DNA of 64,000 nucleotides from assembly GCF_014650435.1 (NCBI RefSeq), contig NZ_BMUY01000006.1:310001-374000 (forward strand), given 5' to 3'. Positions 26,238 through 34,277 of this stretch are shown piece after piece. Each line of letters opens with the position of its first letter. The first letter of the stretch is position 1. The notes beneath the pieces were generated by a model that had not been told where the DNA came from, did not search any database, and was given only the letters and a program-made list of their open reading frames with translations. The translations under genes and the position numbers were made by a program. The DNA comes from Streptomyces tendae (GTDB lineage Bacteria > Actinomycetota > Actinomycetes > Streptomycetales > Streptomycetaceae).

Positions 26238-27202
26238 GCCGGAACCCGAACCACGGGCCCGCGCGGCGGCCGGACGAGGAAACCAACGAGGCCGGTCCCG
26301 CGGCCGGGGCCGCCGCGCACCCGCTCCGCTTCGGCTACGGCACCAACGGCCTCGCCGATCTCCGCCTCGACGACGCCCTCGCCCTCCTCGCCGACCTCGG
26401 CTACGACGGCGTCGGCCTGACGCTCGACCACATGCACCTCGACCCGCTCGCCGACGACCTCGCCGCCCGTACCCGACGGGTCGCCCGGCGCCTGGACGCG
26501 CTCGGTCTCGCCGTCACCGTGGAGACCGGCGCCCGCTACGTGCTCGACCCGCGCCGCAAGCACGGCCCCTCCCTGCTCGACCCCGACCCGGACGACCGTG
26601 CACGCCGCGCCGGCCTTCTCGTCCGTGCCGTCGAGGTCGCCGCCGACCTCGGCGCCCACGCCGTGCACTGCTTCAGCGGCGTCACACCCGCGGGCACGGA
26701 CACGGACACGGCGTGGAAACGGCTGACCGAGTCCCTCGCCCCGGTCCTGGACGCCGCCGCCACCGCGGGCATCCCCCTCGCCGTCGAACCCGAACCCGGG
26801 CACCTGCTCTCCTCCCTCGCCGACTTCCACACCCTGCGCCGCATGCTCGACGACCCCGAACTCCTCGGGCTCACCCTGGACATCGGCCACTGCCAGTGCC
26901 TCGAACCGCTCCCTCCTGCCGACTGCGTGCGCGCCGCCGCGCCTTGGCTCCGCCACGTGCAGATCGAGGACATGCGCCGCGGCGTCCACGAACACCTCCC
27001 CTTCGGTGACGGCGAGATCGACTTCCCGCCCGTCCTCGAGGCCCTCGCCGCCACCGGCTACCAGGGCCTGACCGTCGTCGAACTGCCCCGCCACTCCCAC
27101 GCGGGACCCCACTTCGCCGAACGCTCCCTCCCGTTCCTGCGCCGCGCCGCACCGGCGCCGGGACACACCAACCGCTCGGGCGAGCCCTCCGCCACCCACT
27201 GA
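26234..27202 (+). CDS. sugar phosphate isomerase/epimerase (TIM barrel) of the ebo-like operon
   Basis: 322 residues. After a polar N-terminal stretch of about 30 residues comes an AP_endonuc_2 barrel beginning RFGYGTNGLADLRLDDAL. Candidate metal ligands lie in AVEPEPGHL, LTLDIGHCQC, RHVQIEDM and LTVVELPRHSH. There is no signal peptide. The start ATG overlaps the prenyltransferase stop by four bases. It is distinct from the EboE-like protein at 28805, so this operon holds two different barrels of one superfamily. The reaction is unknown. Confidence 0.83.
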   Translation: MSRNPNHGPARRPDEETNEAGPAAGAAAHPLRFGYGTNGLADLRLDDALALLADLGYDGVGLTLDHMHLDPLADDLAARTRRVARRLDALGLAVTVETGARYVLDPRRKHGPSLLDPDPDDRARRAGLLVRAVEVAADLGAHAVHCFSGVTPAGTDTDTAWKRLTESLAPVLDAAATAGIPLAVEPEPGHLLSSLADFHTLRRMLDDPELLGLTLDIGHCQCLEPLPPADCVRAAAPWLRHVQIEDMRRGVHEHLPFGDGEIDFPPVLEALAATGYQGLTVVELPRHSHAGPHFAERSLPFLRRAAPAPGHTNRSGEPSATH

Positions 27203-27215
27203 AGGGAGCCACACC

Positions 27216-27953
27216 ATGACGCAGCCACACGCCACCCACGTCACCCCCGACACCCAGGACACGGATGGCACCCCCGCCGGGCAGGACCCCCAGGGCACCA
27301 CCCCCGCCCACGTCCCGCCCGCCGACCTGCGCGCCGCCCTCACCGCCCAGCTCGGCGGAGCCGCCCGCGCCTGGCTGGACCAGGCCCTGGACGAGGCCGC
27401 CGCCCACCCCGGCACCCACGGCCCCATCTCGGTGTGGGAACTGCGCCTCGCCGAGGCCGGCCGCCGCTGCGGGCCCGCCCACGCCGACGCCGCCCGCGTC
27501 CTGGTCCTGCACGCCGCCCGCGCCGACACGGACGCCCTGACCCGGGTCTACACCCAGGGCACCGCCGACGAACGCCGCGCCGTCCTGCACGCCCTGCCCC
27601 ACCTGGTGCCGGGGCCGGACGCCCTTCCGCTCGTCGAGGACGCCCTGCGCACCAACGACACCCGGCTCGTCGCCGCCGCCCTCGGCCCGTACGCCGCCCG
27701 GTACCTCGACGCCCACCAGTGGCGGCACGCCGTACTGAAGTGCCTGTTCACCGGCGTCCCCGTCGGCAGTGTGGCGGACCTCGCCCGACGGGCCCACGGC
27801 GACGACGAACTCGCCCGCATGCTCGCCGACTACGCCGCCGAACGCACCGCCGCGGACCGCACCGTCCCCGAAGACCTGCACCGCGTCCTGGCCCTGACCG
27901 AGTCCGGACGCCCCGCGCCCGGCACGGCCGACCCCCACGGCAAGGAGTCCTGA
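27216..27953 (+). CDS. EboA-domain protein
   Basis: 245 residues. A low-complexity N-terminus rich in Thr, Pro and Asp (1-35) precedes a helical repeat-like region: LRAALTAQLGGAARAWLDQALDEAA, RRAVLHALPHL, LRTNDTRLVAAALGPYAARYLDAHQWRHAVLKCLFTGV. The short ALGPYAARYLD...WRHAVLKCLFTGVP block is what I recognise as EboA-like: helices with no known catalytic residues. EboA is the name-giving protein of the ebo operon, implicated in cyanobacteria in moving a scytonemin precursor to the periplasm. The stop TGA shares a base with the next start (TGATG). Assignment relies on this block and on the surrounding eboB/C/E/F-like genes. Confidence 0.72.
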   Translation: MTQPHATHVTPDTQDTDGTPAGQDPQGTTPAHVPPADLRAALTAQLGGAARAWLDQALDEAAAHPGTHGPISVWELRLAEAGRRCGPAHADAARVLVLHAARADTDALTRVYTQGTADERRAVLHALPHLVPGPDALPLVEDALRTNDTRLVAAALGPYAARYLDAHQWRHAVLKCLFTGVPVGSVADLARRAHGDDELARMLADYAAERTAADRTVPEDLHRVLALTESGRPAPGTADPHGKES

Positions 27954-28801
27954 TGCGCATCTTCGACCCCCACATCCACATGACCTCCCGCACCACCGAC
28001 GACTACGAGGCCATGTACGCGGCCGGCATCCGCGCCCTCGTCGAACCGTCCTTCTGGCTCGGCCAGCCCCGCACCTCCCCGGACTCCTTCCGCGACTACT
28101 TCGACGCCCTGCTCGGCTGGGAGCCCTTCCGGGCCGCCCAGTACGGCATCGCCCACCACTGCACCATCGCCCTCAACCCCAAGGAGGCGAACGACCCCCG
28201 GTGCCTGCCCGTCCTCGACGAGCTGCCCCGCTATCTCGTCAAGGACCGGGTGGTGGCGGTCGGCGAGATCGGCTACGACTCGATGACGCCCGCCGAGGAC
28301 ACCGCCCTGGCCACCCAGCTCCAGCTCGCCGCCGACCACGGCCTGCCCGCCCTCGTGCACACCCCGCACCGCGACAAGCTCGCCGGCCTGCGCCGCACCC
28401 TGGACGCGGTCCGGGAGTCCGCCCTGCCGACCGAACGGGTCCTGGTCGACCACCTCAACGAGACCACCGTCAAGGAGGCCAAGGACAGCGGCGCCTGGCT
28501 CGGCTTCTCCGTCTATCCGGACACCAAGATGGACGAGGCCCGGATGGTCGCCCTGCTGCGCGAGTACGGCCCGGACCAGGTGCTGGTGAACTCCGCCGCC
28601 GACTGGGGCAGGAGCGACCCGCTCAAGACCCGCAAGGTCGGCGACCTGATGCTCGCCGAGGGCTTCACCGAGGACGACGTGGACCGGGTGCTGTGGCGCA
28701 ACCCCGTCGCCTTCTACGGGCTCAGCGGACGCCTGGAACTCGACGTGGCCGCCGGGGACGCCACGCACGAGGGCAACTCCATCTTGCGCGGCGGGGAGTG
28801 A
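27953..28801 (+). CDS. TatD-family metal-dependent hydrolase (EboB-like)
   Basis: 282 residues of the amidohydrolase superfamily. Metal-site motifs are in order: FDPHIHM (H7, H9), VGEIGYDSM with the bridging Glu, LVHTPHR, LVDHLNE and NSAADWG with the final Asp. The family hydrolyses phosphoester or amide bonds, but TatD members include many of unknown substrate. It starts one base before the EboA-like stop codon ends. The position between eboA-like and eboE-like genes matches eboB. Confidence 0.86.
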   Translation: MRIFDPHIHMTSRTTDDYEAMYAAGIRALVEPSFWLGQPRTSPDSFRDYFDALLGWEPFRAAQYGIAHHCTIALNPKEANDPRCLPVLDELPRYLVKDRVVAVGEIGYDSMTPAEDTALATQLQLAADHGLPALVHTPHRDKLAGLRRTLDAVRESALPTERVLVDHLNETTVKEAKDSGAWLGFSVYPDTKMDEARMVALLREYGPDQVLVNSAADWGRSDPLKTRKVGDLMLAEGFTEDDVDRVLWRNPVAFYGLSGRLELDVAAGDATHEGNSILRGGE

Positions 28802-28804
28802 GCG

Positions 28805-29980
28805 ATGCGCTTCAGGCACCCCGACGGCTCCACCGTCCACCTCGCCTACTGCACCAACGTGCACCCCGCCGAGACCCTGGACGGCGTCCTCGCCCAGCTC
28901 CGCGACCACTGCGAGCCGGTCCGCAAACGCCTGGGCCGAGACCGCCTCGGCATCGGGCTGTGGCTCGCCCGCGACGCGGCCCACGCCCTGGTCACCGACC
29001 CGGCGGCGCTGCGCGGCCTGCGCACCGAACTCGACCGGCGCGGCCTGGAGGTCGTCACCCTCAACGGCTTCCCCTATGAGGGCTTCGGCGCCGAAGAGGT
29101 CAAGTACCGCGTCTACAAGCCGGACTGGGCCGACCCCGAACGCCTCGAACACACCACCTCCCTGGCCCGTCTCCTCGCCGGACTGCTGCCCGACGACGTC
29201 ACGGACGGCACCATCTCCACCCTGCCGCTCGCCTGGCGCACCGCGTACGACGAAACCCGTGCCGACAAGGCCCGCACCGCCCTCGTCACCCTCGCCGAGC
29301 GCCTCGACGCGCTCCAGGACCTGACCGGCCGCTCCATCCGCATCGGCCTGGAACCGGAACCCGGCTGCGTCGTCGAGACCACCCACGACGCCCTGGCCCC
29401 GCTGACCGCGATCGCCCACGACCGCATCGGCGTCTGCGTCGACACCTGCCACCTCGCCACCTCCTTCGAAGATCCGCACGCCGCTCTGGCCGCCCTCACG
29501 GCCGCCCGCGTGCCCGTCGTCAAGTCCCAGCTGTCCGCCGCCCTGCACGCCGAACACCCCGCCGACCCCGCGGTCCGCGAAGCCCTGGCCGCCTTCGCCG
29601 AGCCGCGCTTCCTGCACCAGACCCGCACCACCACCCCCTCCGGCGGCCTGCACGGCACCGACGACCTCGACGAGGCCCTCGCGGACGGCGGCCCACTGCC
29701 CGACACCGCGCCCTGGCGCGCCCACTTCCACGTCCCCCTGCACGCGGCCCCCGCCGCGCCCCTCACCTCCACCCTCCCGGAACTCAAGACCGCGCTGACC
29801 CGGCTCGTCGGCGGCCCGCACCCCCTCACCCGCCACCTGGAGGTCGAGACCTACACCTGGCAGGCCCTCCCGCCCGAGCTGCGGCCCCGTGCCCGCGCCC
29901 AGCTCACCGACGGCATCGCCGCCGAGCTGACCCTCGCCCGCGACCTGTTGACGGACCTCGGCCTGAAGGAACTGCCATGA
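28805..29980 (+). CDS. EboE-like metabolite traffic protein (xylose isomerase-like barrel)
   Basis: 391 residues. It starts RHPDGSTVHLAYCTNVHPAETLDGVLAQL, the N-terminal pattern I associate with EboE proteins. The barrel includes EVVTLNGFPYEGF, IGLEPEPGCVVETT, IGVCVDTCHLATSFEDP and a late HFHVPLH, with acidic and histidine residues placed as in xylose isomerase-like enzymes. The protein is about 60 residues longer than ordinary sugar phosphate isomerases, as EboE proteins are. It follows the TatD-like gene by three bases and overlaps the next gene by ATGA. No signal peptide is seen, so it acts inside the cell. Confidence 0.83.
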   Translation: MRFRHPDGSTVHLAYCTNVHPAETLDGVLAQLRDHCEPVRKRLGRDRLGIGLWLARDAAHALVTDPAALRGLRTELDRRGLEVVTLNGFPYEGFGAEEVKYRVYKPDWADPERLEHTTSLARLLAGLLPDDVTDGTISTLPLAWRTAYDETRADKARTALVTLAERLDALQDLTGRSIRIGLEPEPGCVVETTHDALAPLTAIAHDRIGVCVDTCHLATSFEDPHAALAALTAARVPVVKSQLSAALHAEHPADPAVREALAAFAEPRFLHQTRTTTPSGGLHGTDDLDEALADGGPLPDTAPWRAHFHVPLHAAPAAPLTSTLPELKTALTRLVGGPHPLTRHLEVETYTWQALPPELRPRARAQLTDGIAAELTLARDLLTDLGLKELP

Positions 29981-31374
29981 CCCCACCCACCCCCTCCGAG
30001 GGACCCACCCCCCTCCTGGTCCTGGACGTCGTCGGTCTCACCCCCCGCCTCCTCGACCACATGCCCCACCTCAAGCAGCTCGGCCAGTCCGGCTCCCGCG
30101 CGCCGCTCGGCACCGTCCTGCCGGCCGTCACCTGCGCCGCCCAGTCCACCTTCCTGACCGGCACCATGCCCTCCGAGCACGGCATCGTCGGCAACGGCTG
30201 GTACTTCCGCGAACTCGGCGACGTCCTGCTGTGGCGCCAGCACAACGGGCTCGTCACCGGCGACCGACTCTGGGACACCGCGCGCCGCGCCCACCCCGGC
30301 TACACAGTCGCCAACATCTGCTGGTGGTACGCCATGGGCGCCGACACCGACTTCACCGTCACCCCCCGTCCCGTCTACTACGCCGACGGCCGCAAGGAAC
30401 CCGACTGCTACACCAGGCCCCCGGCCCTGCACGACGAACTCACCGACAAACTGGGCACCTTCCCCCTCTTCCACTTCTGGGGGCCCGGCGCCGACCTGGT
30501 CTCCAGCCAGTGGATCATCGACGCCACCCGGCACATCATGGCCACCCGCCATCCCGACCTGACCCTCTGCTACCTCCCTCACCTCGACTACGACCTGCAG
30601 CGCTTCGGCCCCGACGACCCGCGCTCCCTGAAGGCCGCCGCCGACCTCGACGCGGCGCTGGCCCCGCTGCTCGACGACGCCCGTGCCGAGGGCCGCACCG
30701 TCGTCGCGCTGTCCGAGTACGGCATCACCCCCGTCAGCCGGCCCGTGGACATCAACCGCGCCCTGCGCCGCGCCGGACTGCTCGAGGTGCACACCCAGGA
30801 CGGCATGGAGTACCTCGACACGATGGCCTCCCGCGCCTTCGCGGTCGCCGACCACCAGGTCGCCCATGTGTACGTCCGCCGCCCCGAGGACCTCGACGCG
30901 ACCCGTGCCGCCCTGGACGGGCTGCCCGGCATCGAGCAGCTCCTCGACGACGAGGGCAAGAAGGCGCAGCACCTCGACCATCCCCGCGCCGGCGAACTGG
31001 TCGCCGTCGCGGAGCCGGACGCCTGGTTCACGTACTACTACTGGCTCGACGACGACCGCGCGCCCGACTTCGCGCAGCTCGTCGAGATCCACCGCAAACC
31101 CGGCTACGACCCGGTCGAGCTGTTCATGGACCCGCTCGATCCCTACGTCAAGGTCAAGGCGGTCGGCGCCCTGGCCCGCAAGAAGCTCGGCATGCGCTAC
31201 CGCATGGCGGTCGTGCCGCTGGACCCCTCACCTATTCGAGGCAGCCACGGCCGCCTCCCCGCGAGCGACGACGACGGTCCGCTCCTCATCTGCTCCACCC
31301 CCCGCGCTGTCGGAGACCGCGTCGCGGCCACCGACGTGAAACAACTCCTGCTCCGGCTGGCCGGACTCGGTTGA
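29977..31374 (+). CDS. nucleotide pyrophosphatase/phosphodiesterase-family protein (EboF-like)
   Basis: 465 residues of the alkaline-phosphatase superfamily, type I phosphodiesterase branch. The nucleophile region is LPAVTCAAQSTFLTGTMPSEHGIVGNGWY, with the threonine in the usual place and the diagnostic HGIVGN. The second metal site appears in LPHLDYDLQRFGPD, and later VALSEYGITPVS and AVADHQVAHVYV. Such enzymes split phosphodiesters or pyrophosphates. It is the last of seven coupled genes and matches the alkaline-phosphatase-like protein at the end of known ebo operons. It has no signal peptide that I can see. The C-terminal 40 residues look weakly conserved. Confidence 0.84.
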   Translation: MTPPTPSEGPTPLLVLDVVGLTPRLLDHMPHLKQLGQSGSRAPLGTVLPAVTCAAQSTFLTGTMPSEHGIVGNGWYFRELGDVLLWRQHNGLVTGDRLWDTARRAHPGYTVANICWWYAMGADTDFTVTPRPVYYADGRKEPDCYTRPPALHDELTDKLGTFPLFHFWGPGADLVSSQWIIDATRHIMATRHPDLTLCYLPHLDYDLQRFGPDDPRSLKAAADLDAALAPLLDDARAEGRTVVALSEYGITPVSRPVDINRALRRAGLLEVHTQDGMEYLDTMASRAFAVADHQVAHVYVRRPEDLDATRAALDGLPGIEQLLDDEGKKAQHLDHPRAGELVAVAEPDAWFTYYYWLDDDRAPDFAQLVEIHRKPGYDPVELFMDPLDPYVKVKAVGALARKKLGMRYRMAVVPLDPSPIRGSHGRLPASDDDGPLLICSTPRAVGDRVAATDVKQLLLRLAGLG

Positions 31375-31487
31375 CGCACCACCCGGTACGCCCGCCGAAT
31401 CCGACTACTGAGAGTGAAACACACGGCACTGACAACGGCCCGCCCGAACCGCATCGGCGCAGGCCACGACCCAGAAGGCAGGCACCC

Positions 31488-32696
31488 GTGACCCCGTTCA
31501 CCGATCCCTCGCGCAGCGACGCCGGCACCGACCCGTTGGCCGACGGCCCGGGCGAGAGCCTGCGCCGCTCCCTCGGCGTGAACCGGCGCCGCTTCCTCAG
31601 CACCTGCACCGCGGTGGCGGCCGGAGCCGTCGCGGCCCCGGTCTTCGGCGCTTCCCCGGCCCTCGCCCACGGCCGGGACAGAGACCACGACCATGGGCAC
31701 GGACACGGCCACGGGCAGATCCTCGTGCCGGCGGACAAGCGCGGCATCATCCTCTACACCGTCCGTGACGCCACCGCCCGCGACCCGCTCGCCTCCGACC
31801 TGCCCTCCGGCTTCCGCGAGGTGTTCAAGCAGCTCTCCCGCCACGGCTACCGCCAGGTGGAGTTCGCCGGATACAACCAGCACGCCAACGCGCCGGGCGG
31901 CGCCAGCCTGGAGTCCGTCCAGGGCGCCCGGCTGCTGCGCTCCTGGCTCGACGACTACGGTCTGCGTGCCCAGGGCAACCACGGCTTCATCCCGTCCTCC
32001 TGGCCGCTGACCACGGCGGACAAGGACACCTTCAAGAAGCACCTGGAGATCGCCAACATCCTCGGCATGGACCACATGGGCACCGGTGGCGACCCCACCG
32101 GCAGCTCCTACCGGGCCGACTGGGACGTGGCCGCCGACAAGTGGAACGCGCTCGGCGCGATCGCCCACCGGGAGGGCATCAAGCTCTACACCCACAACCA
32201 CGACAGCGCCTACGGCTTCCTGCTCGACGGCGGCCCGCTGGACGACCAGGGCCGGCCCACCCGCAGTTCGGGCATCCGGAAGCTGGAGTACTTCCTCAAG
32301 GTCACCGACCCGAGGGTCGTCTGGTTGGAGATGGACATCTTCTGGGCGCACGTCGCCCAGTACAAGTTCCACGAGTACACCGCCCACGACGGCACCACCC
32401 GGAAGAACGTCTTCGACCCGGCCGGGCTGGTCGTCCGCAACAACCGGCGCTACCCGCTCTTCCACGCCAAGGACGGCGTCGTCAGCACGACCAACGGCAT
32501 GGGCTACGACATGGTGCCCTTCGGGACGGGCGTCATCGACTACACGACGTTCTTCTCCCGGGTCGGGCAGCGGAACTACCACAACCCGATGATCGAGGAC
32601 GACAACTCCCCGAGCGCCACCGACCCCGCCCAGTCCCTGCGGGAGGCCAAGATCAGCTACGACAACCTGGCGGCCCTGCGCAAGCGGCGCCACTGA
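31488..32696 (+). CDS. secreted (Tat) sugar phosphate isomerase/epimerase-like protein
   Basis: 402 residues from GTG 31488. A Tat signal is clear: NRRRFLST (about 33-40), a hydrophobic stretch and cleavage near ALA|HG. The mature protein opens with a histidine-rich run (HGRDRDHDHGHGHGHGQ) that could bind metal. The rest is an AP_endonuc_2 barrel: IILYTVRDATA, YRQVEFAGY, KLYTHNHDSAYGF, VVWLEMDIFWAH and PLFHAKDGV, giving the expected metal ligands. Secreted members of this family are usually described as sugar isomerases or epimerases, and some act on keto sugars. It lies 113 bases after the ebo-like operon, so it may be expressed separately. Export of such a barrel fits extracellular keto-sugar chemistry. 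Confidence 0.87.
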   Translation: MTPFTDPSRSDAGTDPLADGPGESLRRSLGVNRRRFLSTCTAVAAGAVAAPVFGASPALAHGRDRDHDHGHGHGHGQILVPADKRGIILYTVRDATARDPLASDLPSGFREVFKQLSRHGYRQVEFAGYNQHANAPGGASLESVQGARLLRSWLDDYGLRAQGNHGFIPSSWPLTTADKDTFKKHLEIANILGMDHMGTGGDPTGSSYRADWDVAADKWNALGAIAHREGIKLYTHNHDSAYGFLLDGGPLDDQGRPTRSSGIRKLEYFLKVTDPRVVWLEMDIFWAHVAQYKFHEYTAHDGTTRKNVFDPAGLVVRNNRRYPLFHAKDGVVSTTNGMGYDMVPFGTGVIDYTTFFSRVGQRNYHNPMIEDDNSPSATDPAQSLREAKISYDNLAALRKRRH

Positions 32697-32703
32697 ACCG
32701 CGA

Positions 32704-32756
32704 CACGGACCGGGCGGCCCCTTCCGCATACCGCGGGAGGGGCCGCCCGGTCCGTG
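32704..32756. terminator. strong bidirectional terminator hairpin
   Basis: Nineteen perfectly paired bases (32704-32722 with 32738-32756) around a 15-base loop. The stem runs CACGGACCGGGCGGCCCCT on the left. It sits between convergent genes, eight bases after the isomerase stop and 18 before the antiporter stop on the other strand, so it can serve both. Confidence 0.8.
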
Positions 32757-32774
32757 CGAGGAAGCGTTGCCCGG

Positions 32775-34154
32775 TCATCCCTCGCCCAGTGGCCGGGGGT
32801 TGGGAGTGACGCGCTTGTTCTTCGGCCGCCCCGGAGGTGTCAGGGACAGAGCCACGAACCCGGCGAAGATCGAGATGCTGCCCGCCAGGCTGAAAGCGCC
32901 GTTGTAGCCCCAGACGCCGACGACCACGGAACCCATGCCCGCACCGAGGCCGGAGACGAGCTTGGAGCTGTAGACCATCCCGTAGTTGGTGGCGTTGTTG
33001 TTCTCGCCGAAGTAGTCCGCCGTCAGCGCCGCGAACATCGGGAAGATGGCACCGCCGCCGAAACCGGAGATGGCGGAGAAGATCAGGAACAGCGGCAGGT
33101 TCTTGATCTCGGCCGACCAGATGATGCCGAACTGGGCCAGACCCAGGATGGCGCACACGTAGAGCAGGCACTGCTTGCGGCCGTACAGGTCGGAGAGCCA
33201 GCCGATGACGCCGCGTCCGGTGCCGTTGACGATCGCCTTCAGCGACATCGCCGCGGCCACGATCCCGGCCGTGAAGCCCGCCTCCTCACCGATGTCGACC
33301 TGGAAGGCGATGCCGAAGATGTTCACACCGGAGGTGCAGGCGAGACAGAACCACATCAGCGCCACCCGGCCGGTCTTCCACGCCTCCATCGGGGAGTACT
33401 GCTTGACGGCCGGCGGGTTCTTCTCCAGCGAACGCCGGGCCCGCGGGTCGGCCGGCGGGTTCAGCGGGTCGACGGCGGCCGGCCACCAGTTCTTCGGCGG
33501 GTCCCGGAAGTAGAAACCGGCGATCGCCACCATCGCCGCGAGGAAGACACCCGCGGAAACCAGCACCCAGCGGAAGTTGGAGGTGTCCATGTAGCCGTGG
33601 AAGATGAAGACGAACGGCACCGAGCCGTAGGCGAAACCGCCGTTGACGAAGCCGGTCTTCCCGCCCCGGCGCTCCGGATACCACTTGCCGACCATGTTGA
33701 CGCAGGTCGCGTACACCATGCCGGCACCCATGCCGCTGAACACGCCGAACCCGATGAAGGCGAGCGAGACGTGCGGCGCGTACGCCAGCGACAGATAGCC
33801 CAGCAGCGTGCCGGCCGACCCCAGCATCATCGCCCAGCGCGCCGGGAGCCTGCCGCTCTCCCGCAGCCGTCCCGCCGGGAACGCGACCGCGGCCTGGCAG
33901 AACACCCAGGCGGTCATCATCCAGTAGATGCTGCCGCTGGACCAGTGCTGGGCCTCGTGCAGCGTGTCCTCGGCGGACGCGAACGCGTACTCGGCGGAGG
34001 AGATGCCCATCATCCCGATCCAGGGCAGGATCACCATCCACTTGCGCTTGCGCCCCATGATGTCGATGTCGGACTCGCCCACGCGGTAGACGCGTCCGTT
34101 CCTGTCGGTCACCTCCTGGTAGGCGGCGACCCGTGTGACATCGGTGGTTGTCAT
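32775..34154 (-). CDS. second OFA-family MFS transporter (oxalate/formate)
   Basis: 459 residues with about 12 membrane helices. The N-terminal 45 residues are polar (MTTTDVTRVAAYQEV), then GRKRKWMVILPWIGMMGISSAEYAFASAED starts the transporter. KWYPERRGGKTGFVNGGFAYG in the 4-5 loop and GWLSDLYGRKQ in the second half mark it as OFA-like, although it differs clearly from the antiporter at 8692. ATG 34152-34154 is preceded by an AGGGGTG site; the GTG-type start 17 codons earlier is not needed. It lies 123 bases after the acyl-CoA ligase gene in the same direction and is the last gene of the second oxalate block. Substrate is inferred from the Frc and ThDP-enzyme genes upstream. Confidence 0.85.
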   Translation of the reverse strand: MTTTDVTRVAAYQEVTDRNGRVYRVGESDIDIMGRKRKWMVILPWIGMMGISSAEYAFASAEDTLHEAQHWSSGSIYWMMTAWVFCQAAVAFPAGRLRESGRLPARWAMMLGSAGTLLGYLSLAYAPHVSLAFIGFGVFSGMGAGMVYATCVNMVGKWYPERRGGKTGFVNGGFAYGSVPFVFIFHGYMDTSNFRWVLVSAGVFLAAMVAIAGFYFRDPPKNWWPAAVDPLNPPADPRARRSLEKNPPAVKQYSPMEAWKTGRVALMWFCLACTSGVNIFGIAFQVDIGEEAGFTAGIVAAAMSLKAIVNGTGRGVIGWLSDLYGRKQCLLYVCAILGLAQFGIIWSAEIKNLPLFLIFSAISGFGGGAIFPMFAALTADYFGENNNATNYGMVYSSKLVSGLGAGMGSVVVGVWGYNGAFSLAGSISIFAGFVALSLTPPGRPKNKRVTPNPRPLGEG

Positions 34155-34277
34155 GTCGTTTGCACCCCTAGCGTCGAAAGATCTGGCCAGCGCCCCCTGT
34201 CCCATGCCTTTCGTGCGCGCGCGGGTCCCCGGGGCCGGCCGACGCGCACCCGTCGGCCGACCCCTCGCCGTCTCACG

